The notes under the pieces were generated by a model. That model was not told where the DNA came from. It saw only the letters and a program-made list of their open reading frames with translations, and did not search any database. Below are positions 21,936-31,360 of a stretch of DNA of 64,000 nucleotides, piece after piece. Location of the stretch: positions 33,234,703-33,298,702 of the forward strand of contig OX463822.1 of assembly GCA_949825045.1 (NCBI GenBank), given 5' to 3'. Both the position numbers and the translations under genes were made by a program. Source of the stretch: Argyresthia goedartella (Eukaryota > Arthropoda > Insecta > Lepidoptera > Argyresthiidae). The first letter of the stretch is position 1. Each line of letters starts with the position of its first letter.

Positions 21936-22554
21936 ACTTCATAAGATCAATGTTTTGAGAACGTATTTTCGCAATATATCAATTTCAGTAATTTCAGGGA
22001 TTTCTCTAAGTTTTTCAAATTATTTCCAAGCTTAAGAGATAAATTAAAAGCTTGTAAAAAAATCAGAATCAAAAGCGTAATTATAGCATACAAAATGGAA
22101 CGCGATGTGGGCTGGTCCATGATGTCCAACGTGGGGATAACTCAATGGGGTTGGCAACTGTCAAAGTGGCGCTAGTATCGGTTGGTTCCCCTAACGTCAA
22201 TGTAACGCTTCTGTGTTACCAGTACGGTGTGTTAAATTGCCAGTCAAGTGCTGTGCATTGTAAAAAACCGCTGCAAAAAATACAAAATGTAGTTATATAG
22301 TTTCTTTACTTGGCATTGTATAATACACAATAACCAATTATCATAGAAAAAGTCCCAGAAATTAGTCGATCTTTGAAAGTGGCTGACTGTTTGTGAGAAC
22401 TGTGACTGTTTGAAGGAACCAAATGCACGTGGTGCCACCTATGATTAGCTTTCACCGGCCAACCCAACTCAATAATTTATTGATAAATAAAAATGACTCA
22501 GTTGCAACTGGATTATGACGTGGATATGGACGTGTGGAATGGACAGGACTGGAC

Positions 22555-22660
22555 CGCTTTACCGAGGCTATGTACCTGCATGCATGCTGGGATCATGGGC
22601 TGGGCTGGGCACACGACACCTAAGTAGCTGCATGCTTGTATCATGGGCTGGGCTGAGCAT
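22555..22660 (-). repeat. Duplicated GGGCTGGGCTG segments
   Basis: GCATGCTGGGATCATGGGCTG recurs 60 bp later with small changes. It interrupts the RT fragment next to it. Confidence 0.5.
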
Positions 22661-22661
22661 T

Positions 22662-22775
22662 TGATACACTGAGTTTTACGAGAGTTTAACAATAAATTAT
22701 TAGCTGTGGACCAATTCAAGGTTAAAGACTATACACCATTAACATCATCAAAATCTTCTTTTTTTCTTTCAATTT
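22662..22775 (-). pseudogene. Jockey-like RT fragment, inverted
   Basis: Translates to the segment NWSTANNLLLNSRKTQCIK, matching NWFTVNNLLLNAGKTKCIK of the copies at 48.5 and 53.6 kb, with the preceding KIER and DFDDVNGV region. About 110 bp only. Confidence 0.7.
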
Positions 22776-22855
22776 TGAAAGTAAGTACAAGACAAGACAA
22801 GAAAATGGATAACTGTGATTTGGCTCTTTCATCCGTTTTCTTTTCACACAGTAAA

Positions 22856-23025
22856 CATATCATAAACATTTAAATCCAGGCACATACATTGATTCCCGGC
22901 CCCACACTAGGATACCCTGTGTCGTAGGAATCAGAAACAGCGACGTCACACGCATATAAAATCATCCAAGACCTGTTTTTTTTCTTTATCCCCAGACGAA
23001 TCGATCGGGGATCGAATTTGGAACA
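22856..23025 (-). mobile_element. SINE S3, copy c
   Basis: CACATACATTGATTCC, CCACACTAGGATACCCTGTG, CAGAAACAGCGACGTCAC; the head is altered around the B-box complement (GGGGATCGAATTTGG). Confidence 0.65.
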
Positions 23026-23159
23026 AGAAAAATCAAGACGTATAACATCAAATATTCGAACATTAGTGAAGTGTTCAAAATCTCAATAACAGTTATCTTA
23101 AGATTTAAATCTTACCCAGCTTTACAAAAAACCTGGATTGCATTCTGATATGCTAACTA

Positions 23160-24457
23160 AAGGTAACAATATATCATTGCAAGAGTAAGTTAACCTAACA
23201 TGATTACCTAAACGTGGTTGGAGACGCCCATAGAGTAATAATATATCATTGCAAGAGTAAGTTAACCTAACATGATTACCTAAACGTGGTTGGAGACGCC
23301 CATAGAGTAACAATATATCATTGCAAGAGTAAGTTAACCTAACATGATTACCTAAACGTGGTTGGAGACGCCCATAGAGTAACAATATATCATTGCAAGA
23401 GTAAGTTAACCTAACATGATTACCTAAACGTGGTTGAAGACTCCCATAGAGTAACAATATATCATTGCAAGAGTAAGTTAACCTAACATGATTACCTAAA
23501 CGTGGTTGGAGACTCCCATAGAGTAACAATATATCATTGCAAGAGTTAGTTAACCTAACATGATTACCTAAACGTGGTTGGAGACTCCCATAGAGTAACA
23601 ATATATCATTGCAAGAGTAAGTTAACCTAACATGATTACCTAAACGTGGTTGGAGACGCCCATAGAGTAACAATATATCATTGCAAGAGTAAGTTAACCT
23701 AACATGATTACCTAAACGTGGTTGGAGACTCCCATAGAGTAACAATATATCATTGCAAGAGTATGTTAACCTAACAGGATTACCTAAACGTGGTTGGAGA
23801 CGCCCATAGAGTAACAATATATCATTGCAAGAGTAAGTTAACCTAACATGATTACCTAAACGTGGTTGAAGACGCCCATAGAGTAACAATATATCATTGC
23901 AAGAGTAAGTTAACCTAACATGATTACCTAAACGTGGTTGGAGACTCCCATAGAGTAACAATATATCATTGCAAGAGTAATTTAACCTAACATGATAACC
24001 TAAACGTGGTTGAAGACGCCCATAGAGTAACAATATATCATTGCAAGAGTAAGTTAACCTAACATGATTACCTAAACGTGGTTGGAGACTCCCATAGAGT
24101 AACAATATATCATTGCAAGAGTAAGTTAACCTAACATGATTACCTAAACGTGGTTGGAGACTCCCATAGAGTAACAATCTTTCATTGCAAGAGTTAGTTA
24201 ACCTAACATGATTACCTAAACGTGGTTGGCGACTCCCATAGAGTAACAATATATCATTGCAAGAGTAAGTTAACCTAACATGATTACCTAAACGTGGTTG
24301 GAGACGCCCATTGAGTAACAATATATCATTGCAAGAGTAAGTTAACCTAACATGATTACCTAAACGTGGTTGGAGACGCCCATAGTGTAACAATATATCA
24401 TTGCAAGAGTAAGTTAACCTAACATGATTACCTAAACGTGGTTGGAGACTCCCATAG
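23160..24457. repeat. 72-bp minisatellite, 18 copies
   Basis: Eighteen head-to-tail units with few substitutions (unit includes CAATATATCATTGCAAGAG, TTAACCTAACATGATTACC and TAAACGTGGTTGGAGAC). Variants fall at a G/T position before CCCATA and at GGAGA/GAAGA. Because 72 is a multiple of three and one minus-strand frame lacks stops, the array is open for 448 codons of a 24-residue repeat. No start context, splice site or low-copy flank supports translation. Confidence 0.95.
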
Positions 24458-24517
24458 AAGCCTGCCATTGTCCTTAAACCGGCACTTTAAGAATTCCCAG
24501 GTCTTTGATATTTATAT

Positions 24518-24560
24518 CTGTGGGGCCAGAGGCAATGTATGTGCCTGTAAGTAAATGTTA
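24518..24560 (+). mobile_element. SINE S3 body fragment, opposite orientation
   Basis: GGGGCCAGAGGCAATGTATG and CCTGTAAGTAAATG are the complement of the S3 body start. Confidence 0.4.
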
Positions 24561-24664
24561 TGTTATTTGAGCAGCAGTCTGGCCATTCGACCTTGGACAA
24601 CAATTACGAACAAGAAAATGCAGGCAGAGTTTCAGATAAACATGGTGAAACAGAAATGTTTCAT

Positions 24665-24691
24665 ACATAATTCTTAACAATTTTCACTAGG
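24665..24691 (+). mobile_element. Left piece of a MITE split by the BEL element
   Basis: TTCTTAACAATTTTCACTAGG corresponds to the start of the MITE at 32787-32948. The right piece begins at 29583 (TTTGATCAGAGCAATTT). The MITE is therefore older than the retrotransposon. Confidence 0.7.
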
Positions 24692-25196
24692 TGTTCAGGC
24701 CTCTCGGCACCCTATGACCTCGCAGGGGCCCATAGCTACGAGGTAGCGTAGCGATCGGATGCCAAGAAGCAAGAACGTCGGCGTTTCACCGAGCTAAAGT
24801 AAATAGATTCTATCTGACCTGGTCTGTGCTTCGTTCCCGTCAAACTCCTGTCTCTCTGCAAGGCCTGGGTGCACCCTAGGCTCTTCTTGGTAGACAGGTT
24901 CTTCAGCCAACCAGGTATGGCTGGCAGGCCAGCTTCGACGCGCACAGTGTTACGTAAATACGAACTTTATCTGGTTCGGAGAACCACAATACACTCAGCT
25001 ATAAGACAATCCTGAGGGGAGCCCGAATACAATTCCAGATGGCTTACGATTTAATTTCAATGCCCAAAATCAATACGCGTCACATTGCGGGGGCTTTTCG
25101 TCTGTCAGTTGTCAAAAACTGCTCGGTTGACAGCTCCGTCAAATTCAAAATGGCCGTTCCGAAACCATCGATCGAGTATCGATTCTGAATCGAACA
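24692..25196 (-). repeat. 3-prime LTR of the BEL/Pao element
   Basis: 505 bp, identical by eye to the other LTR. A 69-codon frame in each LTR is incidental. Confidence 0.95.
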
Positions 25197-25228
25197 ATCA
25201 CCCGCCCGGACAGGCACCCACCTGTCCC

Positions 25229-26623
25229 TTAATCTACGGGCAGCCGAGACAACGTTGCTACCGCTCGTTTTAGTACCGAGCCTCCTACTAGAACCTCTGC
25301 AGACCGGGGGGTCCCGTCCCTGCCAGGGAACAAGTTAACAATGCGCCCCCTGCGCCAACGCAGTGGCGGTAGGTTAGCATCCTTAACCAGAACGAGGTCA
25401 CCAACACTAGAGGGGCTGGTTTTGTCAGTCCACTTAAGGCGCTGTTGTAAGATATGCAGATACTCGAGCGACCAACGCTTCCAGAAATTCTGAGTAAACT
25501 GCTGCAACATCTGATACCCTGACAACCGATACAATTTCACTCCCTCGAAGGGGTGCTCGGGCAACGCGTTAAGTGGCTGTCCTATCAAGAAATGGCCTGG
25601 GGTCAGAGCCTCCAGGTCATTCGGATCCGAGCTGAGCGGACACAACGGTCGCGAATTGAGAACGGCCTCGTTCTTACAAAACAATGTCGCGAGCTCCTCA
25701 AAAGTCAGCGCGGTCTGACCTACTATACGCCCTAAGTGCGTCTTCGCTGACTTAACTACGGCCTCAAAAATCCCACCCCAGTGGGGGCAACTCGTTGGGC
25801 TGAAGGTCCACTGTATACCCCGACGGGAGAGGGCCGTTCCAATATCCACTTTATTTACATTCAAAAAGTTGACTATCTCTCGTAAGCATCGTTCCGCACC
25901 GATGTAGTTAGTGCCGTTATCAGAGCGGATCAAAGTTGGAAGTCCCCTTCGAGAAACAAACCTATCCAAACAAGCAATGAAAGCCTCTGTCGAGAGATCA
26001 GCAACGAGCTCGAGTTCAGGAGCCCGACATCCCCTGGATGCACAATCAGACGGGTTCAATTCTCCTGGTACATGTCTCCAAGTCAGTGGGACCTCAGACG
26101 ACACAATCTGGGAGACACGGTTCGCAACAAAAACCTCTAAGGTATGGACCGAAGCCTTCAGCCAGCACAAAACAATCTGGTTGTCCGTCCACGCGTACAC
26201 CGTATCCTCCAAAACCACTGACCCACGCAACACTGTTAGAGTGTGATTCAAAAGTTTGGTCAAAAGAGCAGCCCCGGACAGTTCCAGTTTTGGAATCGTC
26301 ATCCTTGTCCGAATAGGCGCTACCTTGCTTTTTGCCAAAACCAAACGCACGTCGACCTCCCCGGTGGAGGTGACGGTTCGCAAATAAACCGCTGCCGCAA
26401 ACCCTCGTTCAGAGGCATCACAAAACCCGTGAAGGGTTGCCCTGTAATCCCCAGCAGGGACCAATTTCCTCGGCAGCGATACATTATTTATATTGAGGCC
26501 CAACCATTTCGCTAAATCGTTCGATACAATGCAGCCCTGAGCTCCAGAATCTAATAGGGCGCGAACGTATGTTGGGTTGCCCGCCAAATCCCAAACAAGC
26601 ACAGAGGCGATCGGTAACACCAC
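25229..26623 (-). CDS. pol: Deleted BEL/Pao pol: protease, RNase H, partial integrase
   Basis: 464 codons. The aspartic protease motif LLDSGAQG lies near residue 23. It runs directly into LHGFCDASERGFAAAVYLR, the start of the RNase H domain, with no YxDD reverse transcriptase between. A second junction after NPSDCASRGC joins to VADLSTEAFIACLDRF. This removes the integrase zinc-binding region and its first catalytic aspartate, but keeps the second (RSDNGTNYIGA) and the glutamate (HWGGIFEAVVKSAK). The C-terminus has the WRRGRIV...LVGG fold typical of Pao integrases. Both deletions are in frame. The segment upstream of the first listed codon is in the same frame as gag, across a TAG. Confidence 0.92.
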   Translation of the reverse strand: MVLPIASVLVWDLAGNPTYVRALLDSGAQGCIVSNDLAKWLGLNINNVSLPRKLVPAGDYRATLHGFCDASERGFAAAVYLRTVTSTGEVDVRLVLAKSKVAPIRTRMTIPKLELSGAALLTKLLNHTLTVLRGSVVLEDTVYAWTDNQIVLCWLKASVHTLEVFVANRVSQIVSSEVPLTWRHVPGELNPSDCASRGCRAPELELVADLSTEAFIACLDRFVSRRGLPTLIRSDNGTNYIGAERCLREIVNFLNVNKVDIGTALSRRGIQWTFSPTSCPHWGGIFEAVVKSAKTHLGRIVGQTALTFEELATLFCKNEAVLNSRPLCPLSSDPNDLEALTPGHFLIGQPLNALPEHPFEGVKLYRLSGYQMLQQFTQNFWKRWSLEYLHILQQRLKWTDKTSPSSVGDLVLVKDANLPPLRWRRGRIVNLFPGRDGTPRSAEVLVGGSVLKRAVATLSRLPVD

Positions 26624-26665
26624 CGTCTCCGGTTGGGGGGCAACAAATTGTTGGGCCGCAAATTC

Positions 26666-26668
26666 CTA
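26666..26668 (-). other. In-frame TAG between gag and pol
   Basis: Gag and pol are in the same frame with this single amber codon between them (context CGC TAG GAA). It is either a translational readthrough site or a null mutation. BEL/Pao elements usually encode one continuous frame. Confidence 0.7.
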
Positions 26669-28489
26669 GCGAGGACCCCCGGGGCCCCACTGTGCCTGTA
26701 ACCGATCAGGTAGGCAGCTATACGCCAGAGGGTCCCATTGTACAAATGGCCCACGCGCCGGTTCCATTGCCACCCTACGACGCCCCCCGAAGGGTTGTGG
26801 GCGTGAATTCAACCGTGGCCGCTCCATGAGCGGGGGGGACATCACATGCGACCGACGAGGACGAGGCGACGAGCGGGGCGACAACTGAGGCGGCGTCCGA
26901 GCCGCATCCGCATAGCTCGAAGGTGTCCCATGCCACCCGCCCGTTACGGCCTGCTCAACATACCCAATGTCCCGCTGAGTCGGATGCTGAGTCGCAACCG
27001 AAAACTCAGGGCCCCCCATGTGATGACCCTGAGTGCGGCCCTGCACCCCTGGGTGGCCGCGCGCTTGTGGCCCCATTGCCCGCTGAGTCGGATGCTGAGT
27101 CGCAACCGAAAACTCAGGGCCCCCCATGTGATGACCCTGAGTGCGGCCCTGCACCCTAGTACCGCCCTGTGCACGTGGGGACATTGGCCCCTGAGTTGCG
27201 CTCCGAGTCGCAAACGAATTCTCAGGGCCCCATGCCGTGTCACCCTGGGTACGGCCCTGTGGTGGCTGTTGGCCGGACCGGTTCATGCACAACAAATTGT
27301 TGTGGGCCCCACCACAATACCCGCACAATTTTGTGCGCGTGCAGTCCCTAGCCATGTGTGGCCCGAGGCACAGGAAACACCAGCCCCGCTGCTTGGCCAT
27401 CCGGCGCCGTCCCTCAACCCTAAGTTCCCCGAACTTATTGCAATCGGCCACAGCATGGCCAATCTGCCTACAACATGGGCAGGTCTCACTATGTGGTGTC
27501 AATGCACTCACAGTCCCATACGACTGCCGGTTGGTGCGGTCCTTCCTCGTCGGAGGGCCCCTACTCACAGCGCTCCCGGCAGCTCTCTGTGGCTCCGAAG
27601 GATGGGTGGCCGTCAACCCCAAATTCTCTGCCCGTCGAGCCGCCTCTTCCAAAAATCCGACCAAGTCGGAGAAGGCGGGCAGGTCCTCGGCCGACCTCCC
27701 GTGAGACTGTTCGAAACGAGTCTGCACGTCAGCGGGTAGGCGGGAAAGTACAATGTACAGCAGTAGGTAGGACCATTCACCAACCGGAAGTCCAAGATTC
27801 TCTAGGGCCTTGGTGACGGACAACAACGGGTTCAAAACCTCCGTCTGTATGGCCCCGACCTTGTTCACAACCGGGATGCTAAACAAACGGTTCAGTTGGG
27901 CATCGGCCAACCTCCGTTTGTTGTGGTAACGTCTGACCAGCAATTGCCTGGCCGTTTCATAGTTACCCTCCGTAACTGTCAAATGAGCGACCAGCTCCCT
28001 GGGCTCACCCCTCAATGCTGCCACCAGCTGAGCCATTTTGACAGACTTGGTAATGTCCGATCGCATGTGCACCAAACTGTCGAACAGATTGATGAAGCTC
28101 ATCCATTCACCGGACACTCCGTCAAAAGTAGGCATAGTTATAACGGGTAACCTGGTCCCCGATCCCTGATGCGGCAGAGGTGCTTCAATGTCACCACCAT
28201 GGCTGGACTCGCGCTGCCTACGTATGTCCGCAGCCTTCTGCGTGATAGCAGCTGCCATCTCCATACACTGGTCGACATCCCCTAGCAACCGTGACAGCCT
28301 GTCAGGTGCGCAACCATCAACTGCTTCCGCCTGCGCGGACAATTCGAGCACCCTGTTGTAGCGTTCCTTAACGTCCATAGACCGCTCCAATACCACATCA
28401 TGCCTATCTAAACGGTCTATCAGACCGTGTGCGGAGGAAAACCATCTGAGCTCCTTAGAAACACCCTTCTGTATTTCAGACAACGACAT
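26666..28489 (-). CDS. gag: BEL/Pao gag polyprotein
   Basis: 607 codons from ATG (MSLSEIQKGVSKELRWF). The N-terminal half has the helical capsid-like region found in Pao gag proteins (PTFDGVSGEWMSFINLFDSL around residue 120, then LRGEPRELVAHL). Three zinc knuckles follow around residues 335-400: CPCCRQIGHAVADC (C-X2-C-X4-H-X4-C), CFLCLGPHMARDC and CGYCGGAHNNLLC (both C-X2-C-X3-H-X4-C). The C-terminal third is a low-complexity region with imperfect repeats built on VQGRTQGHHMGGPEFSVATQ, then a Pro/Arg-rich tail. It would package RNA and form particles. The frame is intact. Confidence 0.92.
   Translation of the reverse strand: MSLSEIQKGVSKELRWFSSAHGLIDRLDRHDVVLERSMDVKERYNRVLELSAQAEAVDGCAPDRLSRLLGDVDQCMEMAAAITQKAADIRRQRESSHGGDIEAPLPHQGSGTRLPVITMPTFDGVSGEWMSFINLFDSLVHMRSDITKSVKMAQLVAALRGEPRELVAHLTVTEGNYETARQLLVRRYHNKRRLADAQLNRLFSIPVVNKVGAIQTEVLNPLLSVTKALENLGLPVGEWSYLLLYIVLSRLPADVQTRFEQSHGRSAEDLPAFSDLVGFLEEAARRAENLGLTATHPSEPQRAAGSAVSRGPPTRKDRTNRQSYGTVSALTPHSETCPCCRQIGHAVADCNKFGELRVEGRRRMAKQRGWCFLCLGPHMARDCTRTKLCGYCGGAHNNLLCMNRSGQQPPQGRTQGDTAWGPENSFATRSATQGPMSPRAQGGTRVQGRTQGHHMGGPEFSVATQHPTQRAMGPQARGHPGVQGRTQGHHMGGPEFSVATQHPTQRDIGYVEQAVTGGWHGTPSSYADAARTPPQLSPRSSPRPRRSHVMSPPLMERPRLNSRPQPFGGRRRVAMEPARGPFVQWDPLAYSCLPDRLQAQWGPGGPR
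26944..27250 (-). repeat. Imperfect tandem repeats inside gag
   Basis: About three units of roughly 105 bp, the last two nearly identical (CCCCCCATGTGATGACCCTG and GCTGAGTCGGATGCTGAGTC segments). They encode the GGPEFSVATQHPTQR repeat. Confidence 0.75.
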
Positions 28490-29072
28490 GATCGGAACGA
28501 TACTTACTCACAATTTGCAGTAACTCAATTATATTGGACCCTCCAGTCTACAACACAAACGAGGGAACCCTAATCTATAACCTAAACAATGCTGATTTCC
28601 CCAAACAATAGAAACCGAGTTTTATATCTACACAAATTCTGTAAACAACAATTTAGTTTCCCTATATCATATAACACACACAGATAGTCAATATTAGTTC
28701 AAGTTATAAATTGCTATAAACTGAAAACAATGTCCAAACATTCATTAGCATTACCAGACCACTAATAGATTGACTAACTGGTAACTGGTACTTCAATCCA
28801 AATTTCAATTCACCTACAATGTACCTGTAATGTAATTACTATTCTGAGTCACATCTCAGTACAACTGGTCATTTAGGGAAAACTGTTATATCTGTCTGTC
28901 TACTACCAGCAATAGACTTATAGCTTACAACACTACCAATCTATGTGGATACAGGAACAAAACCAAGTTAGCTAATAACCGCCTATACCTACAGATTGAT
29001 AGTCCCAAATCGTGGGTTCCTGGAGCCCTTGACGGCTGCAAATCTCAGGAAACCACGCTCTTGCTACCAAAA
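28490..29072 (-). other. BEL/Pao leader and primer-binding region
   Basis: Non-coding leader between the 5-prime LTR and the gag start. Just inside the LTR the minus strand reads TTTTGGTAGCAAGAGCG. The TGG four bases in could pair with a tRNA CCA end. I could not assign the primer tRNA. Confidence 0.5.
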
Positions 29073-29577
29073 TGTTCAGGCCTCTCGGCACCCTATGACC
29101 TCGCAGGGGCCCATAGCTACGAGGTAGCGTAGCGATCGGATGCCAAGAAGCAAGAACGTCGGCGTTTCACCGAGCTAAAGTAAATAGATTCTATCTGACC
29201 TGGTCTGTGCTTCGTTCCCGTCAAACTCCTGTCTCTCTGCAAGGCCTGGGTGCACCCTAGGCTCTTCTTGGTAGACAGGTTCTTCAGCCAACCAGGTATG
29301 GCTGGCAGGCCAGCTTCGACGCGCACAGTGTTACGTAAATACGAACTTTATCTGGTTCGGAGAACCACAATACACTCAGCTATAAGACAATCCTGAGGGG
29401 AGCCCGAATACAATTCCAGATGGCTTACGATTTAATTTCAATGCCCAAAATCAATACGCGTCACATTGCGGGGGCTTTTCGTCTGTCAGTTGTCAAAAAC
29501 TGCTCGGTTGACAGCTCCGTCAAATTCAAAATGGCCGTTCCGAAACCATCGATCGAGTATCGATTCTGAATCGAACA
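29073..29577 (-). repeat. 5-prime LTR of the BEL/Pao element
   Basis: 505 bp, upstream of gag in the element orientation, identical by eye to the 3-prime LTR. Confidence 0.95.
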
Positions 29578-29582
29578 CTAGG

Positions 29583-29605
29583 AAAATGATTTGATCAGAG
29601 CAATT
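29583..29605 (+). mobile_element. Right piece of the MITE split by the BEL element
   Basis: AAATGATTTGATCAGAGCAA continues the MITE sequence interrupted at 24691. Confidence 0.6.
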
Positions 29606-30687
29606 TAACTTTTCTCTCCTCCATCCAAATCAGCTGACTGGCCCAGAATGAATGGAGAAGTGTAAGTAAGTAAAGTAAAACTGGGAATGTTAAGTTGGCA
29701 ATTTGATAATAATGATGTCCCTAGCAACCCCATAGAATATGAGTACATCTTTCAGCTGTACACGTAGAATTGTTGGATGCAGGAAAAAGAAGAAACTACA
29801 TCTTTCATTTCCAACAATCACACAGATTCTAATTTATTGATGGAACCTCCAGATTGTTGTATTTTTTTCGGAACTGACAAAAGAGTCGATTATAGATTAT
29901 ATCGGCCCCAACGTGAATCCAAATGGTCTTAATGTATCTTGCTGCTGAACACTGTAAATAAGTGTCGAACTTTCAAGGTATTTTTAACGAGATGTTTTTT
30001 GTTTCAGGTAACAACTAGCTTTTAATTGGTTTGGAAATGGAAGCTGTCCTATGCAGGTAACTATTGGTTTTATGTGTACTAGCTCACGCTAGGATATGAA
30101 AAAGACTATGACTTTTAGGAGCGACTGAAATACTCCATATTTCATATCAAAAATGGCTTTTCATATCAAAAAATATGTTTTAGACCACTCACTTTCTTTT
30201 TCTATCACGTAGTTCTTAAATGATGTAAACTAACGTTCCTGATAAATCTGTCTACTGATAATAAATTAAACACCATTACGACAGCAAATTAAATACAAAT
30301 CACCTCAAACATCAGTAATAATAATCTACATCAATTTAGACAACATACTAATCGGAATATGAAGACGGTATTCTGGCAGATTGCCACCGCGGTCACACGC
30401 AGACAAAAGTCACGATTAAAAAGTATTTTTAGCTGCGCTTACGCATCTAGTGTGGAGTTCATTCATTCCGGTTGCGTTTTAATTTAGAACGTTCCTGTCA
30501 GACGGATGTTAGCAGTGGGAGGGAGCGGACGTATTTCCATTCATAGTTACGTGAATGCTTCCTTTTCTTGTTTATTTATGTTATGATTCCTTCCTTATTG
30601 AACCGAAAGAAGCGACAAAAATATGTTAGGCAATGTTGTCGCTTCTGTAATGAGTATACCTATGAAACATAGCGGCAAACCAAAAGG
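29606..30687. other. Unassigned sequence
   Basis: No coding frame of note and no repeat recognised. Confidence 0.3.
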
Positions 30688-30727
30688 TTGCCACCCCACA
30701 TGGGGAAAACCCCATGTGGGGTGGCAA
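30688..30727. repeat. Perfect hairpin, 18-bp arms, AAAA spacer
   Basis: Exact inverted duplication of an R120-like CCACCCCACATGGGG segment around four A residues. Confidence 0.9.
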
Positions 30728-30775
30728 TGGCGAAGGATAAGATAAAATTGGTAAGATGAGATGGGACCTCTTTTT

Positions 30776-31195
30776 AACCGACTTCAAAAAAGGAAGGAAG
30801 GTTCTCAATTCGGTTGTATTTTTTATTTTTGTGTTTTTTACGTCTAAACTGGTACTATTTATGAACCGATTTCAAAATTCCTTTTTTATTAGAAAGGGCG
30901 ACCTTGCAGTTTGTTCCCAGTAGTTTGGTTTACAAAGCAAACATACTGGAATTATGATGTCATCCAGGTAAACGAAATTGCGTATTATTGCTTTACTGTG
31001 ACTTATCAGGTGCTTTAAGGTCATTGTCATAAGATGAATTCTGACTTTAAGTACCGTTTCGTTTATGTCGTGTAATACGTGTTGTCTTGACTGTCAGACA
31101 GACAGATATAGTAGACTTGTTTTCGTGTAGTTTGACGACATTCGAATCCCGACCGTGAAGGAAGAAATAGGGCTTGAACTTGAAGTCTGTTTTTT
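30776..31195 (+). repeat. Dispersed AACCGACTTCAA repeat, copy b
   Basis: TTTTTAACCGACTTCAAAAA start, AGGTTCTCAATTCGG, then the conserved end GAAATAGGGCTTGAACTTGA with a TGTTTTT tail. Inverted termini; no coding. Confidence 0.55.
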
Positions 31196-31284
31196 ATGAC
31201 TTGGGAAATAAAATAGTTATAGCGGAAATATAAATCACTCACTCTGTGAAAATTTCAAGTCTTTAGCTTTACTAATGAGATACA

Positions 31285-31360
31285 GACCGCTGACGGACAG
31301 ACGGACAGCGGAGGCTTAGTAATAGGGTCCCGTTTGGCACCCTTCGGGTACGGAGTTCTA
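31285..31360 (-). repeat. Left end of family G, inverted
   Basis: GACGGACAGACGGACAGCGG, GGCTTAGTAATAGGGTCCCG, TTTGGCACCCTTCGGGTACG is the complement of the family G start. Confidence 0.55.

Larger units (their letters stand above)
24692..29577 (-). mobile_element. BEL/Pao LTR retrotransposon, internally deleted, 4886 bp
   Basis: Two 505-bp LTRs (beginning TGTTC and ending GAACA) flank a minus-strand gag and a shortened pol. The element is flanked by CTAGG on both sides (24687-24691 and 29578-29582), a perfect 5-bp target duplication. The LTRs are identical by eye, so insertion is recent. Pol lacks reverse transcriptase and the first part of integrase, so the copy must have been mobilised by proteins from a complete relative. 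Confidence 0.95.

Noticed and set aside
23160..24457. CRISPR-like array
   Set aside because: Units are contiguous without unique spacers, and the genome is clearly eukaryotic.
23122..24468. 448-codon repetitive protein on the minus strand
   Set aside because: The frame exists because the 72-bp unit is a multiple of three and has no stop in that phase. There is no start context, splice signal or unique domain.
24736..24945. 69-codon gene, duplicated at 29117-29326
   Set aside because: Both copies lie in the LTRs of the BEL element and are identical because the LTRs are.
26846..27739. 297-codon plus-strand protein inside the BEL element
   Set aside because: Antisense shadow of the GC-rich gag C-terminus; no motif, and opposite to the element direction.
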